Below, one piece after another: positions 26,221-39,819 of a stretch of DNA of 64,000 nt; positions within the stretch are counted from its first letter, which is position 1, and every line of letters begins with the position of its first letter. The translations under genes were made by a program, and so were the position numbers. A model generated the notes under the pieces. The model had not been told where the DNA came from. It saw only the letters and a program-made list of their open reading frames with translations, and ran no database searches. This DNA comes from Tillus elongatus (lineage: Eukaryota > Arthropoda > Insecta > Coleoptera > Cleridae): contig OZ023267.1 of the NCBI GenBank assembly GCA_964006375.1, positions 25,976,739-26,040,738 on the forward strand. The letters are read 5' to 3'.

Positions 26221-26454
26221 ATGTATGTCATATATGCACATGTGTGTATATATTTATCTCTATATATGTGTATGTACTAGATATAAAATAATTGTTGATA
26301 TGTATTTTGGGATATAGGTTGTATGCTAGGGTGTATGTATGGGAAAGGTAAAGGTGCATGCATATTTACATAAGATGACCAGGCACTATTGTTGGTTATG
26401 AATCAGTATCAACTATCTGCGGGACTGGAGATATTTGAATATACCTCCTAACTA

Positions 26455-26625
26455 CATACAGACTTAGAGACAACTTCTCTGGCTTCACTGTTGGGTATCG
26501 TTTCTGTAAGTTAAAAGCGTAGCCAGCGCGTAAGCTAACTGGAACAAGAGACTCTAATGAATTCTAGATGTTCTCGGATGTTCTTCAACGTTTCTGTGAC
26601 TAGTTTCGCTGCTTGACAGAGCAAT
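26455..26625 (+). repeat. solo arm of the 29-kb foldback repeat
   Basis: Shares ttctctggcttcactgttgg, taagctaactgga, agaattctagatgttct-like sequence and tagtttcg-tgcttgacag with the left arm at 28987-29155. Confidence 0.7.
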
Positions 26626-26689
26626 TCTTTAGCAAATATGGTTCAGCAACCTACTTACTTTCCTCTGATCCTAACACACAGCTCAAATC

Positions 26690-28560
26690 CCTTGGTTCTC
26701 CTTCTTACTACAAATCCTTAATGCCATAAGATATTAGTCACCGCCACCCTCGGTCGCTCAGACCATGGCATGGTCACTGCTTCGTGAGCAATGCAACCCG
26801 AGGTCACGCAGTCATCACACCCACGTATCGTTTGGCACTACAACTCCGCGAACTGGGACGTAATGCGAGATTATTTTTCCTCACTTCCATGGGCGTCTGT
26901 CTGCTTCTCTCATCCTGACCCCTCTGATATTTCACAAAACGTCACCGAAATTATCCAAGCTGGCAAATAATTATTTATTCCCCGTACACAGAAAATCTCT
27001 TAAGCCACTCAAAAGCCCTGGTTCTCTACATCCTGTGACAAAGCTAGACATGTAAAGGTCAAATCTCACAAAATGCTTCTACACAATCCCAGTCAAGAAA
27101 ACCGTCAAGCATTTAACAACGCAAGAAACCGCTATGTCCGCATTCTTACTGAGGCAAAAAACTCGTTTAATAACCACATCAATCTCCTCTTAAGCTCCAA
27201 GGGCGGCAAACCCTTCTGGACTCTTGCTAAATCTATTAGGAATAATTTCTGCAAGAGCACGTTCCCACCCCTTGTCTCAGGGGATGAAATTGTTTCTACC
27301 GCCCTACCGTAGGGACTCCGTCAGCGCAGATCAATTGCCGACCTTCTTTCCATTGTCACCCATTGTTGGAACAAGTCTGTGGAATTACACGGTGAATCCC
27401 AGATTGTCGCTCTAGACATATCCAAAGCATTCAACCAGGTCTGGCACGCAGCGCTGATTAATAAACTTCCGGCCTGTGGCCTACCACCAAAACTCTGTAC
27501 CTGGACAGCAAATTTCCTCTCCAACAGGTGCATTTCTGTTGTCGTGGGTGGCCATTCCTCTAAACTGTATCCAATTAATGCAGGAGTTCCTCAAGGTTCA
27601 GCTTTAGCCCCTACTTTGTTTCTTCTTCACATCAAACACCTCCTCTCTACCACATTCAACCCAGTTCACAGCTACGCGGACGACAGCACCATCCACTCAA
27701 ATATACAATATTCTAAGCGTGTCTCTTTAGCCCAATTACATGAAGATCACAGACTCATGGAGGATTCTGTCTCTGTGGATCTCCAAAAAATATTAGACTG
27801 GGAAAGCAGAAGTCTTGTACAATTCAACTCCTCCAAATATCAGGCTTGCGCACCAGCCCTAGACCCATCACAATGAACAACCAAGTTATTCAAAGTAATG
27901 AGTCTTTTTCACTGGTTGGCATTTCTGTGGATCGAAATCTCAATTAGCACCAACATGTCACATCAATTGCAGAAGCGGCCGCTAAGATATTAGGTTTCCT
28001 CTTCCGGGCTCGCAAATACTTTTCACCAGCTAATCTCTGTACCTTATATACTTCACAAATAAGGCCAAACCTCGAATAATGCTCCCACATTTGAGGTGCC
28101 GATGCCGCTTCTACACTGGCTATCCTGGACTCCATTCAGAACAGAGCTATACGTCTCCTCAGTGGTGACCCTACCGTCACCCAAAGGCTGCCGTCCCTTG
28201 CCCACCGTCGTGCCATTGGTGACCTCTCTCTCTCTCTCTCGTTTATAGATATCTGCACGGGCACTGCTCAGAGGAGCCTTCTTCCATAGTTCCTTCACCT
28301 GCTGCCGCCAACAGATCTACTAGCGGAACAAAGCGAATGAACCCTTTTACTGTCCAGGTCGCCAGACATAGACCATCTTGTTATGCCCGCTTTTCTGTCC
28401 CGAGGGCTTCTAAGTTGTGGAATTATTTGCCGGCACATGTTTTTCTTTCTCCTCCGAACCTCCAAACCTTACTTACGGTGTGTTTACATTCAAATCTCCC
28501 TCAATGCGCACGACTTAAAAACATATTTAGGTACTAACATTTCTGTTAGCTTGACAAATT
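26690..28560 (+). mobile_element. CR1/Jockey-type LINE, copy 1, 5'-truncated
   Basis: Plus-strand order: end of the endonuclease (TATLGRSDHGMV near 26750), a linker (YNSANWDVMRDYFSSLPW), the RT and a C-terminal tail (FTVQVARHRPSCYARFSVPR, about 28345-28405). Many stops and shifts. A second copy lies at 42.2 kb. Confidence 0.8.
26735..28550 (+). pseudogene. LINE ORF2 remnant (endonuclease end, RT, tail)
   Basis: The best preserved part is the RT at 27379-27876: ALDISKAFNQVWH (motif A, Asp kept), INAGVPQGSALAPTLFLLHI and HSYADDSTIHSN (YADD kept), then LDWESRSLVQFNSSKYQ. Downstream FLFRARKYFSPANLC, LLSGDPTVTQRLPSLAHRR and NAHDLKTYLG continue in changing frames. A (CT)n run at 28218-28239 lies within the coding region and shifts the frame. 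Upstream pieces at 27073-27312 (KGGKPFWTLAKSIRN) are the RT N-terminal extension. Inactive through several stops. Confidence 0.8.
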
Positions 28561-28986
28561 TACTTGGCCTGCGTTTAGCTTACATTCGAGATATTGCGAA
28601 AGACGAGGTTTAATTTTTTGACAATCTAATCACATATTTGGGTACTGGCATCTCGCCTCATCTTCGCAATAATAACAATTAACTCATCATGTGCTTATGT
28701 CAAGATCTTACACAGCAAAAACTGATGTAAATGTTTGCTAATTCAACCACATATTTAGATACAAGCGTATCGTCATAGAACAACAAAATTTCAAATTAAG
28801 GTTGTTAACGTAAGAATTTTTCAAGTCATTATACTCTTGGAGATCGTACTCTTTGCGGGACATGTATTTCTAATACACTTCCTTTATCTATTTGGAAAAG
28901 CCAATCTTTGAAAATAAATTGAACAAGGTTTAAAATATTTTAAATGAGTGCTTTAAACTTATATTCTTAAAAAGTAAACCCTTGGT
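28561..28986. other. unannotated spacer
   Basis: No supported gene. A GGTACTAACATTTCTG-like sequence repeats with small changes (28530, 28640), perhaps LINE 3' sequence. Confidence 0.3.
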
Positions 28987-29304
28987 ATATGCAGACTTGG
29001 ACACTACTTCTCTGGCTTCACTGTTGGGTTTCGTTTCTCGAGGTAAAGGGCGTAGCCAACGCTTAAGCTAACTGGAGCAAGAGGTCCTTATGAATTCTAG
29101 GTGTTCTAGGAAGTTCTTCAACGTTTCGGTTACTAGTTTCGTTGCTTGACAGCATTCAGATTCTGAGAGTCACAGAACATCCTAGAACATCTAGAATTCA
29201 TAAGGGCCTCTTGCTCCAGTTAGTTTACGCGCTGGCTATGCTTTTCACCTCCAGAAACGAAACCCAACAGTGAAGCCAGAGAAGTAGTCTCCAAGTCTGT
29301 ATGT
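28987..29304. repeat. foldback (inverted-repeat) element
   Basis: The left arm (gcagacttggacactactt, ttctctggcttcactgttgg, taagctaactggagcaagag, atgaattctagg) is repeated in reverse complement on the right (agaattcataagggcctctt, ccaacagtgaagccagagaa, ccaagtctgt). Arms of about 130 bp around a centre near 29150. The left arm also holds an extra block (rev. comp. accgaaacgttgaagaa) that the right lacks. Confidence 0.8.
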
Positions 29305-29699
29305 AGTATGGACAAGTTTCACCAAGTAAGGGCAACAAAAATCAATGAGTTAAACCCTTGCTTTCACGATTTGAAATACAACTTTCACCAGACTATTAAA
29401 AAAGGTAGGTATGTTAATCTTAAGTAAATGTGGTTAGTTTAGCACCTATTCTCAAACCAAACGTATTATTAAAAGTTAGGGGTAACGCCCCAGAGTCCAT
29501 TTTCAAGGCGCTTCAGGTCTACATAAGGTAAAGAGAAAGCATTATCACCCCAAAAACCGTAAAAATAATAACACACACTGCTGCGCTGGACAGTTATTTC
29601 CACAACGATGTTCAACTCGTCAAAATCTGTCACTAACTGTCAGGTATAGCCACTGGCGAAGACTGCTTCGCTGCCGAAATACATTTCTAGCACCAAAAC
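29305..29699. other. unannotated spacer
   Basis: No supported gene. A short segment after the foldback (agtttcaccaagtaagggca) is shared with 62.78 kb. Confidence 0.35.
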
Positions 29700-29930
29700 A
29701 TCTTTGAGCGACGGTCAGATCTCTCTCATCTTTGGGGTTGAAAACATTGACGATATCCAGTGAGTTTTGAGGAGTAGGCCCGGAAATCGAATTCCAATAA
29801 CCCAACCTAACTTTATCTACTGCTCTAAGTAAGATGTCGGTAAATTTAGACCTCAAAGCTCATTTAATTTAATGCTTTCTCAGCTTCTTGAAGATGGCCC
29901 TAACCAGGAGACGAAAGATTGAGATTTAAC
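29700..29930 (+). repeat. diverged PLE-B 3' end
   Basis: Aligns in order with PLE-B: ggagtaggc, cccaacctaactttatctac, then cttcttgaagatggccctaa-ccaggagacgaaag, the decayed hammerhead-like hairpin (29884-29920). The GAAACGTC part is now GAAAGATT. Confidence 0.6.
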
Positions 29931-29995
29931 ATATTCTAAATAATTCTCCATTTCCCACTTATGACCACGAAAACTATTTGCTACATATACTCGTG

Positions 29996-31909
<1,914 letters not shown>

Positions 31910-32218
31910 TAGGTCGATATTACTGGGTGTCATAAAATTATAGCCAATTGAATGCAAGCATAGTCTTACAGGTGGCGCCCTCTACCAGCCGTATTATTAA
32001 CAATAACATATTTAATTTTTCTGCCCTCAAAGACCCCCGCATGCCAAAATTTTAATTAGACACAGACTTATTCGTGAAAAACTGAGAAAAACAATTCAAT
32101 TTAACACGCTGTATTTAAAAAACTAAGCATTTGCGGACCCATGTTTATATGAAAAATTAGTCTTATTTTTTTTTGCTGAATGTGCACCTGTAACATAGAC
32201 CATCATTTTTGAAACACC

Positions 32219-32221
<3 letters not shown>
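31910..32221 (+). repeat. spacer ending in a mariner-type terminus
   Basis: Ends tttttgaaacaccctgtata into (TA)n. The left side (tactgggtgtcataaaatta) could be the matching inverted end of a 300-bp MITE; complementarity is short. No gene. Confidence 0.4.

Positions 32222-32287
<66 letters not shown>
32222..32287. repeat. (TA)n microsatellite
   Basis: About 66 bp, between a mariner-type end and a SINE head. Confidence 0.98.
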
Positions 32288-32288
<1 letters not shown>

Positions 32289-32642
32289 CCTCGGTGGTTC
32301 CGGGGTAAGAACGTCTGCCTCTGAACCGAAGGGTACTGGGTTCGATCCCAGGGTACTCCTTTCACTTTTTCAGTAAAACTGTAAAATTAATATGAACCGA
32401 GGTTCTGGCATTGTATTTGAGCAAGTTGAATGTCTGCACGTTCCGCCCTTAGGAGGGGGAGTAAAGCCGCTGGTACCGTGTCCATGCTATGTTGGGCACG
32501 TTAAAGATCCCCACCCTCCTTACATAAAGGCAGGGGTTCGGCAAAATTTCCAGGATAGCGAGGTGAAACTGCTCCCTGGCGTCGGTGATTGGTCATAGTC
32601 GCGCGAATAGGCGGACGTTAAATAAACAAAACACACACACAG
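32288..32642 (+). mobile_element. tRNA-derived SINE, copy 1
   Basis: The tRNA-like head (tcggtggttccggggtaaga; ctgggttcgatcccag with paired T-arm) is followed by a body also seen at 60.9, 53.6 and 41.8 kb (gttccgcccttaggaggggg; gggcacgttaaagatccc) and a short (AC)n tail. 5' flank is (TA)n, 3' flank (AC)n(TA)n. Confidence 0.8.

Positions 32643-32669
<27 letters not shown>
32643..32669. repeat. short (TA)n tract
   Basis: 27 bp of AT repeats following the SINE tail. Confidence 0.95.
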
Positions 32670-32674
<5 letters not shown>

Positions 32675-33060
32675 AAAGTTCCTTAAACCAAGCACCACCG
32701 CTGATTTACGGTTCTTTGTTTGCACTCTGTCTTTGACTTAGATAAACATTCCGAAAGTTGTCAGGTAAAGTTATAACGGAAGTTCAAAAACCCCGTCCGG
32801 TAATTAAAGTACAACGTACATAAAATTTGCCTGCAATTTCGTCTCCCTCTCGGTATCGGTCTTTAGCTAAGACTCGGTACAAAAGGTGATGTTTAGTTGT
32901 AAGTAGTTTATAATTTTTTATCCTCTGATGTCGCTAACGTTGTTAGTGAAACGAGCATCAGGTCTTTAAAAATAAGTGTTATGGTAACTTGGGTTCTCCA
33001 AGTGTACTTATCAGTGCTCATCATAGGTTCCAGCCTTCACTTAGTAAGTTTCGCCAGATT
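32670..33060 (+). mobile_element. PLE family A terminal region (solo pLTR)
   Basis: Matches, in opposite orientation, the 3' region of the PLE at 44.4-45.6 kb: tttttatcctctgatg, gttagtgaaacga, gggttctccaagtgtactta, cagtgctcatcat. No coding part is attached. Confidence 0.7.
32924..32975 (+). ncRNA. hammerhead-like motif of PLE-A, one core base changed
   Basis: ctgatgt, a hairpin cgctaa-cgttg-ttagtg, then gaaacgagc. Compared with the 44.45-kb copy, A9 of the CUGAUGA core is U and the palindromic stem III is broken. Likely inactive. Confidence 0.5.
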
Positions 33061-33614
33061 TAGAAATGCAGTTGTTCATTTATGCATTGCCAACACCACG
33101 ATGATTCGAAAAAAAAACACCACTGGTAGATGAAAAGGGGTAAATAGTTTATATGTATGCTGAAGTATCAAGTTGTGAGCCATCCGCACTTAAAAAAGTT
33201 TCACGTATCTATTAGAAATGTATAAGAGAGTCGCCTAGAATTCCAGATGGCCCGTTGACTTGGAGGTAGTGGAATCAATACGAACCAATACCAAGAACTG
33301 CATTACCTATATTAGATCTTTCATGTATTAGTATTCCCTCTGAAACCTCCTCTATTTCTAAGATAGAACTAGTGATCTGACCCCAATCCTAAGTAAATGC
33401 GATTCTGCTGATCATTCCGACTAGCACATCAGCATGTTTGAAGTTAACAATGCGTTTAGCGTAATAATTCGACAAAGGATCCCAAATTATTCCCAACAAG
33501 TAAACTTGAGATAGCTACTACTGTGGACGTAGGTAATAGACGACAAAGGCTTTCAATAAGGTTTTGTATTCTTGCTCATTAGACGTATTTGCATACTGGG
33601 CTAGCTTAGATTCT
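33061..33614. other. unannotated spacer
   Basis: No supported gene or shared repeat. Confidence 0.3.
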
Positions 33615-33714
33615 GGTCGTTAAAATGTACACGATGAAATAGTTTTCGATGTTATTCTTGCATATGTTGCATATAATCAAAATGTACATAAATGTTTATA
33701 ACTGTACAGGGTGA
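33615..33714 (+). repeat. dispersed repeat X, left part (host of mariner family 3)
   Basis: tctggtcgttaaaatgtaca, gatgaaatagttttcgatgt and tcaaaatgtacataaatg recur at 37785-37855 plus 39388-39420. The paralogue preserves the uninterrupted target for each insertion. Confidence 0.75.
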
Positions 33715-33882
33715 TTCTTTATAATGTCGCCCCCCTTTAACTTTGTTATTTTAAGTGTCCCAAAAAAATTGAAAGTATGGTTATGTAGGTGCTATAAAAT
33801 ATTTTTTCTACATATAAAAAAAAATTGAAAAATTATCAGTATACAGGGAAAACCAAAAAGTTCATTTTTTTTTCAATGGATC

Positions 33883-33886
<4 letters not shown>

Positions 33887-33958
<72 letters not shown>
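33887..33958. repeat. (TA)n microsatellite inside a mariner inverted repeat
   Basis: Follows ggatcaccctata; the right arm at 35447 has only tatagggtgatcc with no expansion. Confidence 0.97.
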
Positions 33959-33961
<3 letters not shown>

Positions 33962-34142
33962 TTATTTTTCGATTCCTCGTAAAATTTTAAGCATAATTTA
34001 TATAACATACGGTATACTTCAAATGAATAGTTTTTGAAATATTCGCATTTGAAACGTTGTCATCACAAATTTTATTAAACCAAAACAACTGTTACAAATC
34101 AACAAATCTAACAATAAATAATATAACAAAAACAGTTTCGAA

Positions 34143-35206
34143 TTAAATATAAATATGCTCTACTGGGCCTCCATTTTCTTCAACACATTGTATAAGGGTT
34201 CTTCGCATTTTCTCTAATTAATCTATTGTGAATGCTGGGTTATTTTCATTTAAATTGTTAATTTCATTCCGTATCAAACTTTTAACATGATCGAGGTTTT
34301 CAATTTGTTGGTCGTATACACGGTTTTTTATATAACCCCAAAGAAACGCATCCATAGGTGTCAAATAGGGGCTCTTATTTAATTGGCGCATTTCTTCCGA
34401 TACATCCAGGAAACCTTTCTTTTAGGTAATTAAGCACAGTAGGAATGTTGTGAGGGGGTGCTCCATTCTGTTGAAAAATTATATTTTGTAATATATTTAA
34501 AGGCAAATCGTCCAAATATTCTTCGAACTCGTTTTCCAAGAAATCTAAATAGCGGCCTTCATTTAAAACAGTATAAAAAATACGGACCGATAACTCGATC
34601 GCTCAGGTTACCACACCACACATTCACTGATTATCGCCCTTGGAACTTAAATTCCCTATAAGAATGTGGATTCTCTCTTGCCCACTGTCTGGTATTTTTT
34701 CGGTTAAACAGGCCACTAGTAGAAAAGGTAGACACGTCAGTCCATAGAACTGTTTCCAAAAAATTGTTATTTATGTTTACTCTGTCTATAACCAGTTGAC
34801 AAAATGCGACCCAATCATCTTTTTGTATTTAGGTAAGCTTTGTAGTGGGTTTAATCTTATATGGCTTTAGATGCCATTTTCTTAACGTTCTTTGGACTTT
34901 ACGTGTGGAGTTCGCTGAATATTTTCTTTTGTTGCTTGTAATGTCTTTGAAATGTTTCTTATGGAATTGTTTGGATTCTCTTCTATAGCAAGTAAAATAT
35001 TCATTTCTGCATATTCAATGCAGTTCTTTTTCTCCTTTGTAAATTTGACGTTTCTTGATACTTCCTGTATATAGATGTGAACGTTTTTCGAGTTGGGTCA
35101 TGCATACCGGGATTATCTTCTATCATATTTCTAAGGTGCGACAATTTAAATTATTTTTAATATAATAACTTAAAATAACTATTCTTTCTCTATATGAGTA
35201 CGGCAT
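34143..35206 (-). pseudogene. mariner-like transposase (family 3), degenerate
   Basis: Minus strand from ATG at 35206: MPYSYRERIVILSYYIKNNL, then TRKTFTSIYRKYQET-type HTH text, NILLAIEENPNNSIRNISK, KWHLKPYKIKP, and farther down the second-Asp region (FQQNGAPPHN: the Asp of QxDGAP is Asn here) and MDAFLWGYIKNRVYD with the third Asp. The stop after GPVEHIYI lies at 34143. Many single-base shifts. The Asn at the second position, if not a late change, alone would inactivate it. Confidence 0.75.
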
Positions 35207-35640
35207 TTTTACTTACTAAACAATACAACTACAACAATATTGACAGAATGTCACTGTCAGTTATTTGTTTTCAATTAAAAGCGTGGTATCCTAGGACTTC
35301 TTGATTTGTAACAGTTGTTTAAGAAAATATTTGATGATAACGTTTCAAATGCGAATATTTCAAAAACTATTAATTTTAACTATACGGTATGTTATATTAA
35401 TTATTCTTAGAATCTTACGAGAAATCGAAAAATAAATTCATATATAGGGTGATCCATTGAAAAAAAAATGAACTTTTTGGTTTTTCCTGTATACTGATCA
35501 TTTTTCAAATTTTTTTATATGTAGAAAAAAGTATTTCTTAGCACCTACATAACCATACTTTCAATTTTTTTAGGACACTTTAAATAAGTTAAAAAGGGCG
35601 ACATTATAAAGAATCACCCTGTACAACTACTTACCTAAAA

Positions 35641-35948
35641 AATTCTGGACGCAGCAAGTGCGTTATGGTAGTGAATTTTCATAAAAATCTTTTTAATAAC
35701 AAATATGTGTGTCTTTTTAAGAAAGCAGGCATCAACTTTGGTTACCAGTATAACCTATAAAGTAAAAACAATGTGCCATGTTCCATTAAAATAACTTTAT
35801 TGTGTGAAAATGTACAAAAATTTCCAAAAGTTAACTTAAAAAACACGTTTCTTGGTCAACCTTATAGGTTAATAGCAAATTGATCTGTTTAAATATGAAA
35901 CATTTGATCAAAATTCGCTACCATAACGCACTTGCTGCGTCCAGAATT
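35641..35948. mobile_element. MITE-A, copy 1 (308 bp)
   Basis: Perfectly inverted ends: aattctggacgcagcaagtg at 35641, its complement cacttgctgcgtccagaatt at 35948. Interior shared with other copies (taccagtataacctata, ttggtcaaccttataggtta). No coding. Confidence 0.8.
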
Positions 35949-37150
<1,202 letters not shown>

Positions 37151-37231
37151 TTGCTGAGTTTTCTTAGAAAAAAATCACCAATGGGGCTGAATTTTGAAAC
37201 ACTTTTTTCAAATGAGAGGACCGGGGTCAGT

Positions 37232-37369
<138 letters not shown>

Positions 37370-37489
37370 TGAAACCACTTATGGAATAAAATTCATTATT
37401 CAGCAAAAAATAGTTTTTCTGGAAAACGCTGAGACACGGGAAGTTTAATTTGTCGAACATTATCTTATAATCATAGTTAAAAAAAATAA

Positions 37490-37785
37490 ACTCCCACCGT
37501 TAAACCCCCACCACTTTATCTAATTTTTTTAAATAGCAACCCTAAATTTGTTCATCACAATTCGATGGATCACATTTTTCTAAATGCGGAGACACCCCAT
37601 ATATATGGCCTAGTATTACAGTTTTCAATACAGGCTGGAAATTTAATACCGGAATATTAAAACTAACCAGTTTACCCTGAAATTTAAATTTCGAAAATAA
37701 ACTCAATAAAAAACGTGGAAAACTAAACAATTTACCCTGAAATTCAAATTTCGAAAATAAACTCAATAAAAAACGTCCCTTTCTG
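37490..37785 (+). repeat. solo inverted end of mariner family 4
   Basis: Matches 39820-40082: catcacaattcgatg, acagttttcaatacagg, ggaaatttaataccggaata. A block of about 60 bp (gtttaccctgaaatttaaat, aataaactcaataaaaaacg) is tandemly doubled, as it also is in the full copy. Confidence 0.75.
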
Positions 37786-37855
37786 GTCGTTAAAATGTAC
37801 ACGATGAAATAGTTTTCGATGTTATTCTGCATATGTTGCACATTATCAAAATGTA

Positions 37856-39387
37856 TAGGGTGATTTTTTTAAGCATCTCACCCCTGTAATTTCTTTATTA
37901 TCAGAGATATCAAAAAAATTCTAACGCGATCTGACAAACTACCATGCAATAAGCTCAAATATTGCGACAGAAAAACAATTGCACATTGGCTTCATAGAAA
38001 TCCTTGGCCAACGTTGATTTTCTTAAATAGAACGATAGACCTCAGACACATACAGTCGATGCAGAATTGAAATCTGCGTACAACGATGCCACGCTCGTAT
38101 ATCTGACTTGAGTGGTTTCGGAGACACGACGTCACAAGATATCAAAATGTTTGTGATTTTTTTAAGTGTCTCACCCCTGTAATTCCTTTATTATCAGAGA
38201 TATGACAAAATTTCATCGTCATTTTCATAACAAACTACCATACGATGTTGTTTCTAAACGTCAAAATCTTTGGGTGATGAATATATAATGTTGTCCATCA
38301 CGTGTTATGCACGTTATTTCTCACCTTTAAAATTTAAAACAAAAATTCTTTCTCGATTTTCAACAGAGTTGTTATTTTCCAAGTTGTTAGCACTTCTGAT
38401 ACCAAATGGATCAATCCTATAACAACAGATGAAGCATGTTCCTTGGGCATTCAACTGTATAGTTTTTTAGTCGTGTTTAACAAGACAAATTAGGTAGGGT
38501 CGAAACGCGTCGGGACAATGAATAAAGTATTTGTTTGGAAAGAAAAGGCCTTTTATTCATCACCCAAAGATAGCATACGATGAGTTTAAATATTGTGACA
38601 GAAAAACAATTGCAGATCGCCTTCATAGAAACCCATAGCCAACGTTGTTTTTCTTAAATGGAACGATAGGCCTCAGACACATACAATCCATGCAGAATCG
38701 AAAGCTGCGTACAACGATTCCAGGCTCGCATTTCTAAGTCGAGCCGTTTCGGGGACATGATGTAACGAGGGATTTGCAAAGCACCCTATGTTGTATTAAG
38801 AAATGTAGTACTTACATAGTGCGGAGGTGTAATTTTTGTCATATTTTGAAAACACAAAGAAATTATGACAAATTCGTTTTTCTCGCAACCAGAATATACA
38901 AGTCCGGCAGAGCTCTGTACCGGAACATACCATCGTTAATGTGGCAGATAGAGCAAAATGCTTCACAGGTAATTTATTCACTGCGAACGGCTTTATAACG
39001 TAAGAATATTTTTTTTCTCAGGTGGCGATGGAATTGTTTGACATCTCTCATAATAAAGAAATTGCAAGGGTAAGACAGTTTAAAAAATCACAAACATTTT
39101 GAAATTCTGTGACGTCATGTCTCCGAAAAGGCTCGACTCAGAAATGCGAACGTGGCACCGTTGTATGCAGCTTTCGATTCTGCATCGGCTGTATGTGCCT
39201 GATCCCTCTCGTTCCATTTAAGAAAATCAAGGTTGGCCATGGATTTCTATGAAGGCGATGTGCAATTGTTTTTCTCTCGCAATATTTGAACTGATCGCAT
39301 GGTAGTTTGTCAGATAGCGTTGGAATTTTTTGATATCTCTGATAATAAATAAATTACAGGGGTGAGACACTTAAAAAAATTACCCTG
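37856..39387. mobile_element. long-inverted-repeat element inserted at TA
   Basis: Ends tagggtgatttttttaag (37856) and its complement at 39387, TA on both sides (37854-37855; 39388-39389). Each arm holds a full unit of about 300 bp (ctcacccctgtaattt to tcggagacacgacgt) followed by the start of a second unit. No transposase; probably a non-autonomous mariner-type derivative. Confidence 0.75.
38248..38573 (+). mobile_element. short PLE-like terminal segment nested in the 37.9-39.4 kb element
   Basis: A 326-bp insert flanked by catacgatg at 38239-38247 and 38574-38582 (9-bp duplication). It contains gggtcgaaacgcgtcgggac near 38490, the GAAAC-palindrome-GTC end typical of PLE hammerheads, then aatgaataaagtatttg, and has short inverted ends (atctttgggtgatgaata). 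No CUGAUGA strand is evident. Confidence 0.6.
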
Positions 39388-39487
39388 TACATAAATGTTT
39401 ATAACCGTACAACTACTCGCGTAAAAAACAAATCAATCACTTAAAATAGCCTGCACAATATTTAGATAAGTACTAAAATAACAACTA

Positions 39488-39557
39488 ATGCACAATAAGC
39501 CAAGGGCTGCGGTGATATCGAGGCAGCAAAGACGCCGGCGATCCCTGAGGGAGAAAA
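39488..39557 (+). mobile_element. 70-bp poly(A)-tailed retroposed segment, copy 1
   Basis: atgcacaataagccaagggc to ctgagggagaaa, flanked by aaataacaacta at 39476-39487 and 39558-39569. The related locus at 37073-37084 has a single aaataacaacta and no insert, confirming the duplication. Confidence 0.8.
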
Positions 39558-39731
39558 AAATAACAACTAGGGATTATGCATACGAGGCTATTAAGATTTC
39601 TTACATTAGATGTCAGATTTATTTAGTTTTTACCTTTTGGTGAATTTTCTTAGAAAAAAATTCACTAATTGGGCTGAATTTTGAAACACTTTTTTCAAAT
39701 GAGTGCAAACTAGGACCCCTAGGACCGGGGT

Positions 39732-39759
39732 TATATATATATATATATATACATATATA
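39732..39759. repeat. short (TA)n tract
   Basis: 28 bp at the TA-core position, the shortest version of a tract that reaches over 100 bp elsewhere. Confidence 0.95.
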
Positions 39760-39819
39760 GTTGTCGAACATTATCTTATAGTCATAGTTAAAAAAATTTA
39801 ATTCCCACCGTTTTACCCC

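Larger units (their letters stand above)
33717..35621 (-). mobile_element. mariner-like transposon, family 3, long inverted ends
   Basis: Inverted ends cagggtgattctttataatg (33717) and its complement ending at 35621, flanked by TA (33715-33716; 35622-35623). The inverted repeats extend over 300 bp each side (for example cgcatttgaaacgtt near 34050 and aacgtttcaaatgcg near 35345). The left arm alone carries a (TA)n tract. Confidence 0.88.

Noticed and set aside
32288..32360. tRNA gene at the SINE heads (32.3 and 60.9 kb)
   Set aside because: Anticodon arm does not fold cleanly and the head is fused to a repeated SINE body; promoter-like only.
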